A stretch of DNA of 37,549 nucleotides from Phenylobacterium sp. Lineage in GTDB: Bacteria > Pseudomonadota > Alphaproteobacteria > Caulobacterales > Caulobacteraceae. The position numbers and the translations under genes were made by a program. Within the stretch, counting starts at the first letter, position 1, and each line of letters opens with the position of its first letter. The stretch covers positions 1 through 37,549 of the forward strand of contig NZ_JAEUMN010000134.1 in the NCBI RefSeq assembly GCF_016793225.1, given 5' to 3'. Below the pieces are notes generated by a model. It had not been told where the DNA came from. It searched no databases and worked only from the letters and a program-made list of their open reading frames with translations. Shown here in pieces: positions 1-6,918 of this stretch.

Positions 1-1
1 G

Positions 2-298
2 CGGTTCGAGGCCACGGCCGAGGCCCAGGCCGACTGGTCCGAGCACGTGAAGAGCATGTACTCGATGGTGCTGATGCGGAAGGCCAAGTCCTGGTTCACG
101 GGTTACAACTCGAACATCGAGGGGCGCGAGCACGGCAAGACCCGCTACCTAGTCTACAACGGCGGCCAGCCTCGATATCGGAAGAGAATCAACCGCGTCG
201 CCGACGAGGGCTATGCGGGTGTCGTATTTGATCCACCCATCTTAAGGACAGGCCCGCAGGGCGAGGTGACATCTCAAGCCCACGTGGCGCGGGTATAG
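2..298 (+). CDS. C-terminal part of a flavin-binding monooxygenase (Baeyer-Villiger type), cut by the window edge
   Basis: The frame is open from base 2 and ends at a TAG at 296-298, leaving about 98 residues; the start lies outside the window. The residues S-W-F-T-G-Y-N-S-N-I, a later Y-N-G-G and the closing region rich in Tyr and Arg match the C-terminal end of cyclohexanone or phenylacetone monooxygenase-like proteins, where the equivalent stretch reads W-x-x-G-x-N-I-P-G-K and then Y-x-G-G. Such enzymes use FAD, NADPH and O2 to insert oxygen into ketones. The FAD and NADPH Rossmann motifs are not in the window, so the assignment rests on the C-terminal signature only. The final twenty or so residues have no obvious counterpart and lie against decayed DNA. 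Confidence 0.75.
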   Translation, partial: RFEATAEAQADWSEHVKSMYSMVLMRKAKSWFTGYNSNIEGREHGKTRYLVYNGGQPRYRKRINRVADEGYAGVVFDPPILRTGPQGEVTSQAHVARV

Positions 299-453
299 TG
301 GCGTCTGCTTCAGCGGCGCGCTCCTTCGCGGCGATCGCTGCACCGCGAGTGGGCTAGTCATGCCCAAGGCCGACAGTGGGGCCCTAGCGTCCCCGCTTCG
401 GCAGACTTCGCCAACGGAGTCATGCGAGTAGCTCTGCGACTCCGTCGATGCAT

Positions 454-600
454 CGGGAGTCGACGCTGAAGCAGTACGGCCAGCACCTACGGCTGCACAT
501 CCCCCTATGATCGGCAGGACCAAGCTCTCGGCTTTGACCCTGCCGGCCGTTCGCGCCTTCGAGGACCAGCTGCGTGACGCCGGCCCCTCCCAGGCCATGA
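454..600 (+). pseudogene. Frameshifted fragment of a phage-type tyrosine integrase (core-binding domain)
   Basis: Two short frames join to give an integrase core-binding helix pair. The first, about 454-507, reads R-E-S-T-L-K-Q-Y-G-Q-H-L-R-L-H-I and stops at TGA 508-510. The second begins at 507 and reads I-G-R-T-K-L-S-A-L-T-L-P-A-V-R-A-F-E-D-Q-L-R. In intact alphaproteobacterial integrases these are continuous (H-I-x-P-L-I-G-x-T-K-L-S), so a change of about two bases near 507-509 breaks the frame. Similarity ends near 600 and the catalytic domain is absent. The rest of 299-616 holds nothing I can support: no start with a ribosome binding site, and the reverse-strand frame there has no recognisable protein. 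This is a relic, not a working gene. Confidence 0.6.
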
Positions 601-616
601 TCCCCGCCCCTTCCGG

Positions 617-1606
617 TCAGACGCCGGCCTCGTCGAGGCGCCGCGCCAGCTCGAGCTTCGAGTGCACGCCCAGCTTGGCGTAGACGGCCGCCAGCTGGTT
701 TCGCGCGGTCGCTCGGCTGACGCGCAGGCTCGCCGCCGCCTCGGCCGCCGTGAGGCCGCGCGCGAAGGCTATCGCGACGCGCAGCTCTGCCGGAGAGAGC
801 GGCAGGTCGGCGGCGCCGTCGGCGAACGTCAGGACGTGGCGGTCGTCGCCACGATGCAGCCGGAACCCCTGCCCGCGGACGTCGGTCCGGTCATCCGTTC
901 CGGCCGCGAGCGCACGAAGGGGCGGCGGCAGCAGCGGGCCGACCCAGCCGGCGAAGACGACCTGCATCCGCAGGCCGAACGCCGCGTCCGAGGCATGGAC
1001 CTGGCCCAGGCCGTCGACGACCGCGTGGCCGTCCGGGAGCGGCGGGGGGGCCCGGCCGCCCGCCTCGCCGCCCCGCGCGACTTGCCACAGGAGACGGTGT
1101 CTCCAGGCCGCCGCCAGGTGCGGCATGAGGAGCTCCAGCGCATCGCGCTCGTCGTCGCGGAAGACCGCGCGGCGGTCCGCCCGGAAGAGGTAGACCAGCT
1201 CGCCGACCTGCGTCACCGGGTCGATCGCGGTGACGCCCAGCGCATGCTCCATGCCGCCGGGACCACAGAAGGCCTGGTAGATCTCGGACTCATAGTGGGC
1301 GTCGAGCGGCTGGATGTCCTCGTTGCGCAGAGCCTCTCCGGGGCGTCGGGCGACCGCGCTGCGCAGCAGGTCGTGGGCCTGCCAGCGTACGCCGTACTCC
1401 ACGAGCCGTTCCGGTGAGAAATCCACCGCCGCGATCCCGAAGATCAGCATCGGCTCCTGGACCCCGGAGCCCCAGATGGCCGAGTCGAAGGGGATCAGCT
1501 CGCGAACCCGCTGAAGGCAGCCCTCGCGGAAGGTGGCGAAGGGGCGGAGCGGCGCGGCGTCGTGAATGTCCAGTGCGGCGCTATTGATGCGTCGGGAAAA
1601 ATCCAC
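617..1606 (-). CDS. LuxR-family (FixJ/NarL-type HTH) transcriptional regulator
   Basis: The protein has 329 residues. Its last 60 (about 268-329) form a LuxR-type helix-turn-helix: L-S-P-A-E-L-R opening, G-L-T-A-A-E-A-A, then V-S-R-A-T-A-R-N-Q-L and the K-L-G-V-H-S-K-L closing helix. The N-terminal 200 residues look like a GAF/PAS-type sensory region (F-D-S-A-I-W-G near residue 42) and not like a response-regulator receiver, since no phospho-acceptor Asp motif is seen. The start is a GTG at 1604-1606 with GAGG about 9 bases upstream; no ATG lies nearby. It is divergent from the PEP-CTERM gene across 252 bases, so that gene is a possible target, but this is only inferred from position. Confidence 0.85.
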   Translation of the reverse strand: MDFSRRINSAALDIHDAAPLRPFATFREGCLQRVRELIPFDSAIWGSGVQEPMLIFGIAAVDFSPERLVEYGVRWQAHDLLRSAVARRPGEALRNEDIQPLDAHYESEIYQAFCGPGGMEHALGVTAIDPVTQVGELVYLFRADRRAVFRDDERDALELLMPHLAAAWRHRLLWQVARGGEAGGRAPPPLPDGHAVVDGLGQVHASDAAFGLRMQVVFAGWVGPLLPPPLRALAAGTDDRTDVRGQGFRLHRGDDRHVLTFADGAADLPLSPAELRVAIAFARGLTAAEAAASLRVSRATARNQLAAVYAKLGVHSKLELARRLDEAGV

Positions 1607-1858
1607 GCGACTGCGACCTCTCCCATCTCAAGGGCCGGCGTGCAGCATAGGCGGCCGTCGCGCCGCGCCCATAGAGCATATGCATCATTGTGAAGCTTCG
1701 GGGGCCGCCCCGCACCCCGCCGCAGCCCGATTTGAGGTGCATCGGCGCCATGGAGCGGCGACCGCCCCGGACCTACCATCTGCCTGAAACAATTTGGCTT
1801 TTCGCCTGTCAGGGGAATTCTGGCGGGCGGGCCGACAGCATCGGACAGGGGTGACACC

Positions 1859-2572
1859 ATGAGCAGACTTGCAAACATCCTGGGCGCCGCCGCCCTGTTT
1901 GGCGCCGCCGCCTCGGGCGCCCATGCGGCGCTTCCCTTCGGCACGCTCTCGTTCGTCCAGCCGGACGGGACGGCGGGAGCCTCCGACGTCATCGACATCG
2001 TCGTGCGGTTCACGCTCAGCCAAGACTCGGATCCCTTCGCCGTGGATGCGGACGGACTGGTCACGGCCGGCGGCCCGTCCGAACAGGAACTGCTCGACCG
2101 CGGGTTCGCTGTCGACGCGCCCTACACCACAGCCATTTCCTACTCGGCCGGGTGCAGCGGCTCGTTCCTCGGTGGCAACTGCGGCGGCCCGTATGCCTTC
2201 AACTTCGGGTTCGGGTTCAGCAACATTTCCCTGCAACCGGGCGAAAGCGTGGACTTCCTGTTCGGCCGCCTCTCCCCGAACGGCGGGACCGCGGCCCCCG
2301 GAATCTACAACTTCTACAGCGCCCAGCTGCAGGTGGTGGCCTACCGGATCCCCGAGAACGGCCCGTACCAGGAGGCCCGCTTCACCCTTGCCGACACCTG
2401 CCCGAACGGCGACGACCTGAGCTGCGACTTCACGCGGACCGTCCGCGCCGGCGGCGGCGGAATCGTGCCGGAGCCCTCGACCTGGGCGCTGATGATCCTG
2501 GGCTTCGGCGCCGCCGGCTCGGCCCTCCGCGCGAACCGGCGCCGGGCCCTGCCCGGTCCGGCGCGCGGCTAG
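1859..2572 (+). CDS. PEPxxWA-CTERM sorting-domain exported protein
   Basis: The protein has 237 residues. Residues 1-23 form a signal peptide (Ala-rich core, A-H-A-A cleavage region). The C-terminus (about 203-237) has V-P-E-P-S-T-W-A-L-M, a glycine-containing hydrophobic helix and then an Arg cluster (R-A-N-R-R-R). That is the PEPxxWA-CTERM signal handled by exosortase-type systems in exopolysaccharide-producing proteobacteria. The middle has two pairs of Cys and Gly/Ser-rich beta-type sequence but no domain I recognise. AGGGGTGA lies just before the ATG. No exosortase or polysaccharide locus is in the window, so the sorting machinery must be elsewhere. Its stop codon shares the palindrome CTAG with the stop of the convergent protease gene. 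Confidence 0.85.
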   Translation: MSRLANILGAAALFGAAASGAHAALPFGTLSFVQPDGTAGASDVIDIVVRFTLSQDSDPFAVDADGLVTAGGPSEQELLDRGFAVDAPYTTAISYSAGCSGSFLGGNCGGPYAFNFGFGFSNISLQPGESVDFLFGRLSPNGGTAAPGIYNFYSAQLQVVAYRIPENGPYQEARFTLADTCPNGDDLSCDFTRTVRAGGGGIVPEPSTWALMILGFGAAGSALRANRRRALPGPARG

Positions 2573-3672
2573 CCGGAGAGCTCGTCCGGGCGACGGACCG
2601 TACGGACGCTGACCTCGCCCGCCCGCCGGTCGCGGATCACCCGCAGGCGCAGGGTGTCTCCCGGCTTCGCGCCTGCGATGCGCCGCGTCAGCCCGCCCGC
2701 TCCGGTGACCGCCTCGCCGTTCACGGCCGTCACCACGTCGCCTGGGCGGAGCGCAGCCGCGGCCGGGCCGCCGCGCACGATGCCCGCGATCAGCGCCCCG
2801 CGCTGGCCGCCGATGCCCAGCTGAGCGGCGACCGCCGGCGTCAGGTCGGCGACGCTGACGCCCAGGTAGCCGCGCACCACGCGCCCCGACTGGATGAGCT
2901 GCCGGCTCACGTCCTCCGCCAGGTCGGCGGGGATGGCGAAGCCGATGCCGACCGAACCGCCGGACGGCGAGAAGATGGCGGTGTTCACGCCGACCACCCG
3001 GCCCTGCAGGTCGAACGACGGGCCGCCCGAGTTCCCCGCGTTGATGGGCGCGTCGATCTGCAGGTAGCTGACGTAGGCCTCCCCGATCTCGCGGCCGTAG
3101 GCCGAGACGATGCCCGCCGTGGCCGTGCCGCCCAGGCCGAACGGATTGCCCACCGCCACCACCCAGTCGCCGACCTGCGGCGCGGCCTGGCGTCCGAAGC
3201 TCACATACGGCAACCCCTGGGCGTCCACCTTGAGGACGGCGATGTCCGTCGGCGGGTCGCGGCCGAGCAGGCGCGCGCGGAACTGCCGGCCGTCCGAGAG
3301 GCTGACCACCACCTCCTGCGCGCCCTCGACCACGTGGTTGTTGGTGACCACATAGCCGTCGGCGCTGATCAGGAAGCCCGAGCCCGCGCCGCGCCGGACC
3401 GGGCGCGGCCCGAAGCCGGGGACCACGCCCGGCGGCAGCATGCGGCCGTCATCGGCGAAGGCGCCGCCCACCGCCAGGGTGTCGATGGACACGACCGCCG
3501 GGGCGACCCGGCGGATGATCGGGGCGAAGGAGTCCGGCGCCTGCGCCGCGCCCGCGGGGATGGCGACCGGGGGCGGAGCGGCGGCGGCCTCGGGCGCCGG
3601 CGCGGCGGGCCGCTCGCAGGCCGCGACGATCAGGGCCGCCGCGGCGGCGAGGGTGATGGTCCTGGCGGACAT
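2569..3672 (-). CDS. HtrA/Deg-like trypsin-type serine protease, predicted lipoprotein with one PDZ domain
   Basis: The 367-residue protein begins at the ATG at 3670-3672; a longer open frame to 4158 exists but runs antisense through the SDR gene and has no signal. Residues 1-19 form a lipoprotein signal with lipobox V-A-A-C (Cys19), followed by a Pro/Ala linker. The S1C protease domain has His113 (T-N-N-H-V-V), Asp143 (P-T-D-I-A-V-L) and Ser215 (G-N-S-G-G-P), so the catalytic triad is complete. A single PDZ domain covers about 265-360 (G-Y-L-G-V near its start and R-P-G-D-V-V-T). One PDZ makes it closer in layout to DegS than to DegP. It probably acts in periplasmic protein quality control, anchored to a membrane by lipid. 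Confidence 0.9.
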   Translation of the reverse strand: MSARTITLAAAAALIVAACERPAAPAPEAAAAPPPVAIPAGAAQAPDSFAPIIRRVAPAVVSIDTLAVGGAFADDGRMLPPGVVPGFGPRPVRRGAGSGFLISADGYVVTNNHVVEGAQEVVVSLSDGRQFRARLLGRDPPTDIAVLKVDAQGLPYVSFGRQAAPQVGDWVVAVGNPFGLGGTATAGIVSAYGREIGEAYVSYLQIDAPINAGNSGGPSFDLQGRVVGVNTAIFSPSGGSVGIGFAIPADLAEDVSRQLIQSGRVVRGYLGVSVADLTPAVAAQLGIGGQRGALIAGIVRGGPAAAALRPGDVVTAVNGEAVTGAGGLTRRIAGAKPGDTLRLRVIRDRRAGEVSVRTVRRPDELSG

Positions 3673-3775
3673 GCCGGGCTCCCGGAAGTCGGTGGGCTGG
3701 TGCGATGCAGATGGTCGCGCGGACGGTTCGGCGCCAGACGCTTGAACCCGCGGACCGCGCGCCCTACCCGGAGCC

Positions 3776-4492
3776 ATGACACGCGAAACGCCCCACGTCT
3801 TGGTCACCGGCTCCACCCGCGGCATCGGCGCCGCCATCCTCGCATCGCTCGAAGGCCGGGCGCGCGCGGTCGGCCACGGCCGCGGCGACGGCCCGCTGGC
3901 GATCGGCGCGGACCTCTCGGCCTCCGGCGCCGGCGACCGCCTGTGGGATGCGGCGCTGGCGCGCCTGGACGGCCGGATCGACGTGCTCATCAACAACGCC
4001 GGCGTGTTCGAGGCGGTCGGCGTCGACGCCGCCGCGGCCGACTGGCAGGCGGCCTGGGCCCGCGCCCTGCAGATCAACCTCCAGGCCTCGGCCGACCTCT
4101 GCCGGCGCGCGGTGCTGCACTGGCGCGAGCGGGCCTCGGGGGGCCGGATCGTCAACATCGCGAGCCGGGCGGCATATCGCGGCGACAGCCCGGCGCACTG
4201 GCACTACGCCGCCTCCAAGGCCGGCATGGTGGGGATGACGAAGTCGATCGCCCGCGGCTACGCGGCCGAGGGCATCCTGGCCTTCGCCATCTGCCCCGGG
4301 TTCACCATGACCGGCATGGCCGAGGACTACCTGGCCAGCCGCGGCGGCGAGAAGCTTCTGGCGGACATTCCCCTCGGACGCGTGGCCGACGCCGAAGAGG
4401 TCGCAAACGCCGCGGCCTACCTGGCCCTGGAGGCGCCGGCTTCGATGACGGGCGCCGTCCTCGACATCAACGGCGCGAGCTTCGTGCGCTAG
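3776..4492 (+). CDS. SDR-family NAD(P)-dependent oxidoreductase
   Basis: The 238-residue protein has the classical short-chain dehydrogenase plan: the cofactor loop T-G-S-T-R-G-I-G at 11-18, N-N-A-G at 73-76, Ser130, Tyr144 and Lys148 (Y-A-A-S-K) as the catalytic set, and P-G-F-T-M-T after the active site. A CGGAG sequence precedes the ATG. The substrate cannot be read from sequence. It is slightly short because the region after the first strand is compact. The gene is divergent from the HtrA-like protease with 103 bases between them and is followed by the VWA protein gene on the same strand 98 bases downstream. Confidence 0.88.
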   Translation: MTRETPHVLVTGSTRGIGAAILASLEGRARAVGHGRGDGPLAIGADLSASGAGDRLWDAALARLDGRIDVLINNAGVFEAVGVDAAAADWQAAWARALQINLQASADLCRRAVLHWRERASGGRIVNIASRAAYRGDSPAHWHYAASKAGMVGMTKSIARGYAAEGILAFAICPGFTMTGMAEDYLASRGGEKLLADIPLGRVADAEEVANAAAYLALEAPASMTGAVLDINGASFVR

Positions 4493-4590
4493 GCGAGCCG
4501 GCGCGGCGTTCGATTTTCTGCGCCGCCTCGAACCCTACGCGATCCCGCCCCGCGTATCCCCGACAGGACCACGATCGGAGTACGCCTGCG

Positions 4591-6429
4591 ATGACGCGCC
4601 GCCGCCTTGGAGCCCTCGGGCTCGCCTGCCTCACCGCCGCCGCCCCGGCGTCCGTCCCGGCCCAGCCCTCCCGGTACGTGGAGCCGGGCGTCAGTCCCGA
4701 CGCCTGCGCCCGCTTCGGCTACAACCCCACGCCGGAGCGCGAGGTTCGGCCGCCCCAGGCGAGATTTGGCGCGGGCGGCGCCTATCGGGCTCCGCCGCCG
4801 CCTCCGCCGTCTCCCCCACCGCCGCCGGCCGGTCAGGTGAGCGCGCCCAGCATACCGCCGCTCCCCGTTCCGCCCGTCGAGCGGCGCATCGGACAGCCCC
4901 GCATCCAGGCGCCCGCCGCAGCCCTCGAGGAGCAGGTCGTCACCGGCGGCCGCAGGATCGCGCCGGCGCCCTACCAGCGCTTCCCCTCGCAGCCGCTGGA
5001 CACCGAGCGCTATCCGGACGCCGGCCCCAATCCGATCCGGCAGACCGCGGCGGACCCCGTCTCGACCTTCTCCGTGGACGTGGACACCGCCGCCTACGCG
5101 AACGTGCGCCGGTTCCTGCGCGACGGGGCTCGGCCGCCCAGCGAAGCGGTGCGGGTCGAGGAGCTGGTGAACTACTTCGACTACGGCTACGCGCCGCCGC
5201 GCGACCGTGCGTCGCCGTTCAGCACGCATGTCTCGCTCGCCCCCTCGCCGTGGGCCGGCCAGCGGCAGATCCTGCACATCGGAATCCAGGGCTTCGACCT
5301 GCCCCGGACGGCGGCGCCGCCGCTCAACCTGGTGTTCCTCGTGGACACGTCGGGCTCGATGATGCCGCCCGACCGGCTGCCGCTGGCGCAGAAGTCCCTC
5401 AACCTGCTGGTCGACCAGCTGCGCCCGCAGGACCGGGTCTCGATCGTCGCCTATGCGGGTTCGGCCGGCGCGGTGCTGGCCCCCACCGACGGGGCTCAGA
5501 AGCTCAGGATCCGGTGCGCGGTCGGCGCCCTGCAGTCGGGCGGGTCCACCGCCGGCGGCCAGGGCCTCGCCCTCGCCTACGCCTTCGCCCGCGAGCACTT
5601 CGACCCCAAGGCGGTGAACCGCGTGATCCTGCTGACCGACGGCGACTTCAACGTCGGCGTCGCCGATCCGGCGAAGCTGAAGGACTTCGTCGCCGAGAAG
5701 CGCAAGGACGGCGTCTACCTGTCGGTCTACGGCTTCGGCCGCGGCAACTACAACGACGTGATGATGCAGACGCTGGCGCAGAACGGGAACGGGACCGCGG
5801 CCTACATCGACAGCCTGCAGGAGGCGCGGAAGCTGTTCCGCACCGACTTCACGAAGTCGCTGTTCCCCATCGCCGACGACGTGAAGGTGCAGGTCGAGTT
5901 CAACCCCGCCCGCGTCAGCGAGTACCGGCTGATCGGCTACGAGACGCGCATGCTCGCGCGCGAGGACTTCAACAACGACCGCGTGGACGCCGGCGAGGTG
6001 GGCGCGGGCGCGTCGGTGACGGCGCTCTACGAGATCACGCCGGCGGGCGCGCCGGGATCGGCCGATCCTCTGCGCTATGGCCGGGCTGCGCCGGCGCCGG
6101 CCGCGGGCGGCGAGCTGGCCTACCTGAAGATCCGCTACAAGCTGCCCGGCGAGCGCAGGTCGCGCCTGATCGAGCGCCCGATCGGGGCCGGCGACGCCGC
6201 GGCGACCCTCAACATCGCGCCGGAAGCCACCCGCTGGGCGGTGGCGGTGGCGGGCTTCGGGCAGAAGCTCAGGCGTGACCCCCGCGTCTCGGACGCGTTC
6301 GGCTGGGACGAGGTGGTGAGGCTCGCCCAGACCGCCCGCGGCGCCGATCCCTTTGGCGAGCGCGCGGAATTCGTCCAGCTGGCGCGCGCCGCCGCCGAGG
6401 CTCGCGGGGTCAACGAACAGACGCCGTGA
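4591..6429 (+). CDS. YfbK-like von Willebrand factor type A domain protein, exported
   Basis: The ATG at 4591 gives 612 residues and a signal peptide (R-R-R then an Ala/Leu core, cleavage near A-Q at 24-25). The same frame stays open far upstream to 2152, but that part is antisense or out of frame to other genes. A proline tract lies at about 68-79. A YfbK-type N-terminal region (about 155-205) contains S-V-D-V-D-T-A-A-Y-A-N-V-R-R. The VWA domain starts near 245, with the metal site D252-T-S254-G-S256, Thr320 and Asp350 (L-L-T-D-G-D), so the MIDAS is intact. A Ca-binding-like loop D-F-N-N-D-R-V-D-A-G-E lies at 459-469. The C-terminal part matches the region that follows VWA in this family. 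Its cellular role is unknown. Confidence 0.88.
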   Translation: MTRRRLGALGLACLTAAAPASVPAQPSRYVEPGVSPDACARFGYNPTPEREVRPPQARFGAGGAYRAPPPPPPSPPPPPAGQVSAPSIPPLPVPPVERRIGQPRIQAPAAALEEQVVTGGRRIAPAPYQRFPSQPLDTERYPDAGPNPIRQTAADPVSTFSVDVDTAAYANVRRFLRDGARPPSEAVRVEELVNYFDYGYAPPRDRASPFSTHVSLAPSPWAGQRQILHIGIQGFDLPRTAAPPLNLVFLVDTSGSMMPPDRLPLAQKSLNLLVDQLRPQDRVSIVAYAGSAGAVLAPTDGAQKLRIRCAVGALQSGGSTAGGQGLALAYAFAREHFDPKAVNRVILLTDGDFNVGVADPAKLKDFVAEKRKDGVYLSVYGFGRGNYNDVMMQTLAQNGNGTAAYIDSLQEARKLFRTDFTKSLFPIADDVKVQVEFNPARVSEYRLIGYETRMLAREDFNNDRVDAGEVGAGASVTALYEITPAGAPGSADPLRYGRAAPAPAAGGELAYLKIRYKLPGERRSRLIERPIGAGDAAATLNIAPEATRWAVAVAGFGQKLRRDPRVSDAFGWDEVVRLAQTARGADPFGERAEFVQLARAAAEARGVNEQTP

Positions 6430-6450
6430 GGAGCGACGAGGGCGGGCCGG

Positions 6451-6918
6451 TCACGCCGTGCGCAACCGCCCGACCGCCTCCAGCAGGATCGGGCGCTGGC
6501 CCTTGTGGATCTTCACGGCCGACGTCGCGGCGTCGAACCACGCCGCGCGATCGACCTCCGGGAAGGACGCGCGCCGCCCGGAGCGGGGCGGCCACTCCAT
6601 CTCGAACCGGTTGCTCTCGATGCGGCTCACGTCGATGTCGGCCTCCACGAGCCAGGCCTGGATGGTCTTGCCCGAGGCCGTGACCGGCGTCAGGGGCTGG
6701 GCGTCGCCGGCGATCTCGAGACCCAGTTCCTCGCGGAACTCCCGCCGGGCGGCGGCCCAGTCCTCCTCGCCGGGTTCGACCAGCCCCTTGGGAATGGACC
6801 AGCCCGCCGCATCCTTCTTCGCCCAGTACGGCCCGCCCGGGTGGACCAGCAGGAACTCCGGCCCCCCGGGGCGGCGACGCCAGGCCAGCACGCCCGCGCT
6901 GACCACCCGCGGCGCCAT
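6451..6918 (-). CDS. NUDIX hydrolase
   Basis: The 155-residue protein contains a complete Nudix box at about 45-67: G-x5-E-x7-R-E-F-R-E-E-L-G-L, which binds the metal and cleaves a nucleoside diphosphate linked to another group. The sequence before it (G-W-S-I-P-K-G-L-V-E-P-G-E) resembles the Ap4A/NTP-pyrophosphohydrolase type. The ATG at 6916-6918 overlaps the stop of the prolyl oligopeptidase gene as TGATG, so the two are probably translationally coupled. The exact substrate is not visible in the sequence. Confidence 0.9.
   Translation of the reverse strand: MAPRVVSAGVLAWRRRPGGPEFLLVHPGGPYWAKKDAAGWSIPKGLVEPGEEDWAAARREFREELGLEIAGDAQPLTPVTASGKTIQAWLVEADIDVSRIESNRFEMEWPPRSGRRASFPEVDRAAWFDAATSAVKIHKGQRPILLEAVGRLRTA

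Noticed and set aside
242-598. Reverse-strand open frame of 118 codons in the left spacer
   Set aside because: No known domain, no ribosome binding site seen, and it runs antisense to the integrase remnant.
2152-4590. Long forward extension upstream of the VWA gene
   Set aside because: It overlaps the PEP-CTERM, protease and SDR genes in the wrong frame; a signal peptide and ATG at 4591 fix the true start.
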